Shown here: positions 32,263-35,048 of the stretch, piece by piece | Layout: each line of letters opens with the position of its first letter | Numbering within the stretch: position 1 is the first letter of the stretch | Assembly: GCA_035762425.1 (NCBI GenBank) | Contig: DASTOW010000363.1 | Location: 1 to 35,048 of the forward strand | Source of the DNA: AWTP1-13 sp035762425 | GTDB lineage: Bacteria; Pseudomonadota; Alphaproteobacteria; Rhizobiales; Hyphomicrobiaceae | Direction of reading: 5' to 3' | DNA: 35,048 nt | Notes under the pieces: generated by a model | The model's input: the letters and a program-made list of their open reading frames with translations, nothing else | Database searches by the model: none | Told to the model about the DNA's origin: nothing | Made by a program: the position numbers and the translations under genes

Positions 32263-33438
32263 ATGCGCATTCGGTTGCATCCTTGCCAACGCCACGGGTT
32301 GGCGATCCTGGCGGCTCTTAGCGCAGCCTGCAGCGCAATTTGGCCGGCCTCGGCGCCAGCCATGCAGCCGCAATCGCGCCTGAACACGGTGCCCGCCGGG
32401 GTGGTTACGCCGGTAGCGGTGTTCGGCGCCGATGATCGCGTCGCATTGCCTGCCAAATACAAGGATGTGCAGCAGAAGATCGGCCTGCTGTTCAACATTC
32501 GCTCAAGCACCGTCTGCACGGCCTTCTGCGTCGCTCCGAACGTGGTAGCTACAGCCGGACATTGCCTGCATCGCACGCTTGGCGAACGGCCGCCGCAACT
32601 CGCCGACTTCTGGTTCGCGCGCAACTACGACACGGTGCGCGATTATGCTCGCATCGCCGGTTACACCAACGGCACGGCCGCACAGCAGGTGATGTCTGGC
32701 AGCGTCAGCCTCAATGTGCGGCCGCCCATCGACGCCACCAAGGATTGGGCCATTGTCCGGCTGTCGCGGCCGGTCTGCTCCAAGGGTGTACTGCCAATCC
32801 GCGTGCTGCCGCTCGAGCAGATCATCGCCCACGCGGCGGCCAACCGCATCTTCCAGGTCTCCTACCATCGCGACTTCACGCCCTGGCGGCTGGCCTACTC
32901 GCGGCCCTGCGGCGTCGCCAAAAGTTTCGAGACGGCCGACTGGAGCACCATTGCGCAGGACTTCTCCGATCCCGCCCAGTTGCTGCTGCACACCTGCGAC
33001 ACGGGCGGTGCCTCGTCCGGTTCGCCCATGCTGCTGGAGGGCCCCCAAGGTCCCGAGGTGATCGGGATCAACGTCGGTACCTATGTGCAATCCAAAGTGA
33101 TCATGCAGGACGGCAAGGTTACTCAGCGCCTGAAGGCCGATACGGTCGCCAACACCGGCGTCAGCGCTGCGATGTTTGCCGAGAAGCTCGAGCTGTTCAA
33201 GGAGGCCGCGATCCTGACCACGGCCGCTCAGGTACGCGAACTGCAGCAGGCGTTGAAGGGCCTCAAGCTTTATTCCGGTCCCCTCGATGGCAGTTACAGG
33301 GCGGCCTTGCGCCAGGCCATCGAGGCATTCGAGAAGACGCACGGCTTGCCGATCACCGGCCTGGCTACGCGCGCCCTTCTCAAGCGCATCGCTCCCACCG
33401 GCGCCGAGCGCAGGACAGCTCGCAACCCCAAATCGTAG
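32263..33438 (+). CDS. Exported trypsin-like serine protease with peptidoglycan-binding domain
   Basis: A 391-residue exported protein. A signal peptide (about 1-33: MRIRLHPCQRHG, hydrophobic LAILAALSAACSAI, ending APA) is followed by a chymotrypsin-fold domain. The triad is visible as TAGHCL (His), KDWAIVRL (Asp) and GGASSGSPML (Ser), and it has several cysteines for disulphides. A C-terminal PG_binding_1 domain (about 322-375: QVRELQQALKGLKLYSGPLDG..., TGLATRALLKRI) would hold it at the cell wall. The start is uncertain: ATG at 32263 fits the signal peptide best, and ATG at 32215 or TTG at 32200 are in frame. It sits in the opposite direction between ccmH and the DegP-like gene. Confidence 0.82.
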   Translation: MRIRLHPCQRHGLAILAALSAACSAIWPASAPAMQPQSRLNTVPAGVVTPVAVFGADDRVALPAKYKDVQQKIGLLFNIRSSTVCTAFCVAPNVVATAGHCLHRTLGERPPQLADFWFARNYDTVRDYARIAGYTNGTAAQQVMSGSVSLNVRPPIDATKDWAIVRLSRPVCSKGVLPIRVLPLEQIIAHAAANRIFQVSYHRDFTPWRLAYSRPCGVAKSFETADWSTIAQDFSDPAQLLLHTCDTGGASSGSPMLLEGPQGPEVIGINVGTYVQSKVIMQDGKVTQRLKADTVANTGVSAAMFAEKLELFKEAAILTTAAQVRELQQALKGLKLYSGPLDGSYRAALRQAIEAFEKTHGLPITGLATRALLKRIAPTGAERRTARNPKS

Positions 33439-33444
33439 ATTTCA

Positions 33445-34017
33445 CTACCCCTTCCTGCCGAGCAGGTCATCGAGGCGCTTTTGCTCTTCGGGGGAAAGCG
33501 GCGCGGCGTTGGTGCCCGAGGGATCCGCTGCAGCGCGCAGCCTGGCATTGCGTCGCAGCACCAGCACGGTGCCGATCAACAGCAGCAACGGCATCAGCCA
33601 CAGGGCCAGCGTATGCAGCTTGAACGGTGGCCGCAGCAGCACGAACTCGCCATAGCGCTGCTCCACGAATGTCAGCACCTGCGCATCACTGTCACCGGCA
33701 GAAAGACGTTCGCGCACGATCAAGCGAAGATCGCGCGCGAGCTCGGCGTTGGAGTCGTCGATCGACTGGTTCTGGCAAACCAGACAGCGCAACTCCTGCG
33801 ATAGCTTGCGTGCCCGCGCCTCGAGCCCGGGATCGGCCAACGTCTCACCCGGCTGCACCGCCGATGCGGAGGCTAGCGTCAGCATTAGCATCACGACTGC
33901 GATCAGGCAGGTCGCAATGCTCTTGCACGATGCCACCGGCCGACCGATGGAGCCGGGGCACAGGGCTCGCAATGACCGAGAGTGTTGAAGCGAACGCAGC
34001 ACCATGCCTACAACCAT
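33445..34017 (-). CDS. ccmH: Cytochrome c biogenesis protein CcmH
   Basis: A membrane-anchored thiol protein that keeps apocytochrome c CXXCH reduced for haem ligation by CcmF. The CxxC site is LRCLVCQNQSIDDSNAELA (residues 76-94), exactly as in the family. A periplasmic helical bundle follows and a C-terminal helix (LALWLMPLLLLIGTVLVL) anchors it. The 190 residues exceed the usual 130-160, because about 30 residues precede the signal segment (SIATCLIAVVMLMLTLASASA). The true start may be at 34005 or at a downstream GTG such as 33936. It overlaps the CinA-like stop by ten bases. No ccmI, ccmE or ccmF is in the window, though they usually adjoin it. Confidence 0.92.
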   Translation of the reverse strand: MVVGMVLRSLQHSRSLRALCPGSIGRPVASCKSIATCLIAVVMLMLTLASASAVQPGETLADPGLEARARKLSQELRCLVCQNQSIDDSNAELARDLRLIVRERLSAGDSDAQVLTFVEQRYGEFVLLRPPFKLHTLALWLMPLLLLIGTVLVLRRNARLRAAADPSGTNAAPLSPEEQKRLDDLLGRKG

Positions 34018-34757
34018 CCGCGTGCAGCGAGCTGCATCTTGAGTTCGGACTCGGCCTGTGCGAGCAGCGCCGCGTCGGTTGAACGCAACACCAGCTGCGT
34101 GCCCGGCTTGCCATCGCGCATGAACGGATAGCTGCCCATCGGCACATCGGGGTAGCGCTTCTGGTGCGCCTCGAACATGGCGGCGATCTCGCCTTCCGGC
34201 CGGTTCAGGTCGATGCCAACGGATAGCATCTTCTTGCCCGTTTTAAGAAACTTGGTGGCAGCATCGAGCATCACGTGCATGATGTTGGGCACCCCGGCCA
34301 TGACGATGACGTTGTCAAGTTTGAAGCCCGGCGCGATCGATACGCTGTTTTCCACCAGCTCCGAGCCGAACGGTAGGCGCGCCATGCGCAACCGGGCCGG
34401 CGTCAGCTCGACACCGCGCTGCGCGTAGTAGGCCTTCATGGGTGTGAGCGCACGCTCGTCAACGTCGATCCCGACCTTGAAGGCCTTGGCCACTGCGTCG
34501 GCCGTGATGTCGTCATGCGTCGGACCGATGCCGCCGGTAGTGAACAGATAGCTGTACTTCGCGCGCAGCGTGTTCACCGCATTGACGATTTCGTGCTCAT
34601 CGTCAGGAACAATGCGCACCTCCTTGAGCTGGATGCCGATGGCCGTGAGATGATCGGCTATGTGGCCGATGTTCTTGTCCTTGGTGCGACCGGACAGAAT
34701 CTCGTCCCCGATCACAAGCAATGCGGCGGTGACGATGGTTCCCGTGGCATCCTGCAT
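34008..34757 (-). CDS. CinA/MoaB-type MoCF-domain (molybdopterin-binding-like) protein
   Basis: A 249-residue cytoplasmic protein made of the MoCF fold of CinA's N-terminal half. Its marks are AALLVIGDEILSGRTKDKN at 11-29, TTGGIGPTHDDITADAVAKAF in the middle (about 73-93) and GVELTPARLRMARLPFGS later. CinA proper also has a C-terminal NMN deamidase (PncC) domain, which is absent here, so this is the short competence/damage-inducible family form. Whether it binds molybdopterin or a nucleotide is unknown. The ATG at 34757 has GAAGG nine bases upstream. It precedes ccmH, with a ten-base overlap, so the two may be co-transcribed. Confidence 0.9.
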   Translation of the reverse strand: MQDATGTIVTAALLVIGDEILSGRTKDKNIGHIADHLTAIGIQLKEVRIVPDDEHEIVNAVNTLRAKYSYLFTTGGIGPTHDDITADAVAKAFKVGIDVDERALTPMKAYYAQRGVELTPARLRMARLPFGSELVENSVSIAPGFKLDNVIVMAGVPNIMHVMLDAATKFLKTGKKMLSVGIDLNRPEGEIAAMFEAHQKRYPDVPMGSYPFMRDGKPGTQLVLRSTDAALLAQAESELKMQLAARGWL

Positions 34758-34832
34758 GGCACACCTTCGTTGTCATTAGGCCGAGCGCCCCTGCCGGCCG
34801 ATTGCCTTCCTAGTCCTACCAGCCGGGCTCGA

Positions 34833-35048
34833 TCAAGCCCGACGCGCGCGGTGGGCGACGTGGGCTGCATCGAGGACAGCAAGGAAATCATCGACACGTG
34901 CTGCCCACGTACCGTGTTGGCGAACCCTGCGCTGCGCTGCCTCACCCATCCGCCGCCGCCTCGCATCCTCCGACAGCAACCGCTCGATACTGCCCAGAAC
35001 CGCTGCCTCGTCATCCCCGGCAACCACGCTCCCGGTCTCCCCTTCCAC
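34833..35048 (-). CDS. Glycosyltransferase, C-terminal end (partial)
   Basis: The last 71 residues of a gene whose start is beyond the right edge. The sequence (GETGSVVAGDDEAAVLGSIERLL..., then RRRMGEAAQRRVRQHGTWAARVDDFLAVL) is the normal C-terminal tail of GT4-type (group 1) glycosyltransferases, after the nucleotide-sugar site. The fragment holds no catalytic residues, so the acceptor and donor are unknown. It ends 75 bases upstream of the CinA-like start on the same strand. Confidence 0.7.
   Translation of the reverse strand: MEGETGSVVAGDDEAAVLGSIERLLSEDARRRRMGEAAQRRVRQHGTWAARVDDFLAVLDAAHVAHRARRA

Noticed and set aside
1..35048. tRNA, rRNA, CRISPR or intact insertion sequence
   Set aside because: I saw no cloverleaf-like tRNA with a GGTTCGAATC-type T-loop, no rRNA stretch, no regularly spaced repeats and no transposase or integrase.

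Overview
The window is about 35 kb of GC-rich, densely coded DNA with 32 protein genes (one cut by the right edge) and one gene remnant. I saw no rRNA, tRNA, CRISPR array or intact insertion sequence. The gene content points to an alphaproteobacterium, most likely Hyphomicrobiales (Rhizobiales). The grounds are the ubiB-coaBC-dut run, ccmH close to a Do-family protease, and a response regulator and histidine kinase followed by glnE. As I recall, rhizobia carry a similar ccm/cyc-degP-regulator-kinase-glnE order. I cannot name a genus.

Positions 12-10643 look like accessory catabolism. A D-hydantoinase faces a hydantoin racemase and an N-carbamoyl-D-amino acid amidohydrolase; together these are the textbook enzymes for turning 5-substituted hydantoins into D-amino acids. 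Next comes a truncated flavin reductase-like remnant that falls below usual ORF cut-offs. After it lies a tightly coupled minus-strand operon (epimerase, SDR dehydrogenase, FAD monooxygenase) whose genes overlap by ATGA. Divergent from that operon is a dihydrodipicolinate-synthase-family lyase/aldolase, then an APC permease and a Gfo/Idh/MocA oxidoreductase. Substrates of this second half are unknown.

Positions 10719-15201 hold a PRC-barrel exported protein divergent from an MFS transporter, a SYLF lipid-binding protein, a SCO1/SenC protein and a conserved exported protein. Positions 15329-18974 hold core genes: ubiB, coaBC with an unusual N-terminal helix-turn-helix-like extension, and dut. 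A class II aldolase, an ABM-like protein, a thiolase and a YdcF protein follow to 22672.

Positions 22704-25249 form a probable four-gene signalling operon: an exported seven-EF-hand protein, an ECF sigma factor, a membrane anti-sigma-like protein and a CpxP/Metal_resist-like periplasmic protein. This is the best candidate in the window for a poorly described system, possibly calcium- or metal-responsive.

Positions 25333-34757 hold glnE, a histidine kinase and OmpR-type regulator, a DegP-like protease, an oppositely oriented trypsin-like protease with a peptidoglycan-binding domain, ccmH, and a CinA-type MoCF-domain protein. The C-terminus of a glycosyltransferase runs off the right edge. Non-coding signals worth attention are an 18-bp perfect tandem duplication before the response regulator, a REP-like palindrome between the kinase and glnE genes, and a mirrored 11-bp element in the two leaders of the PRC/MFS divergent pair.
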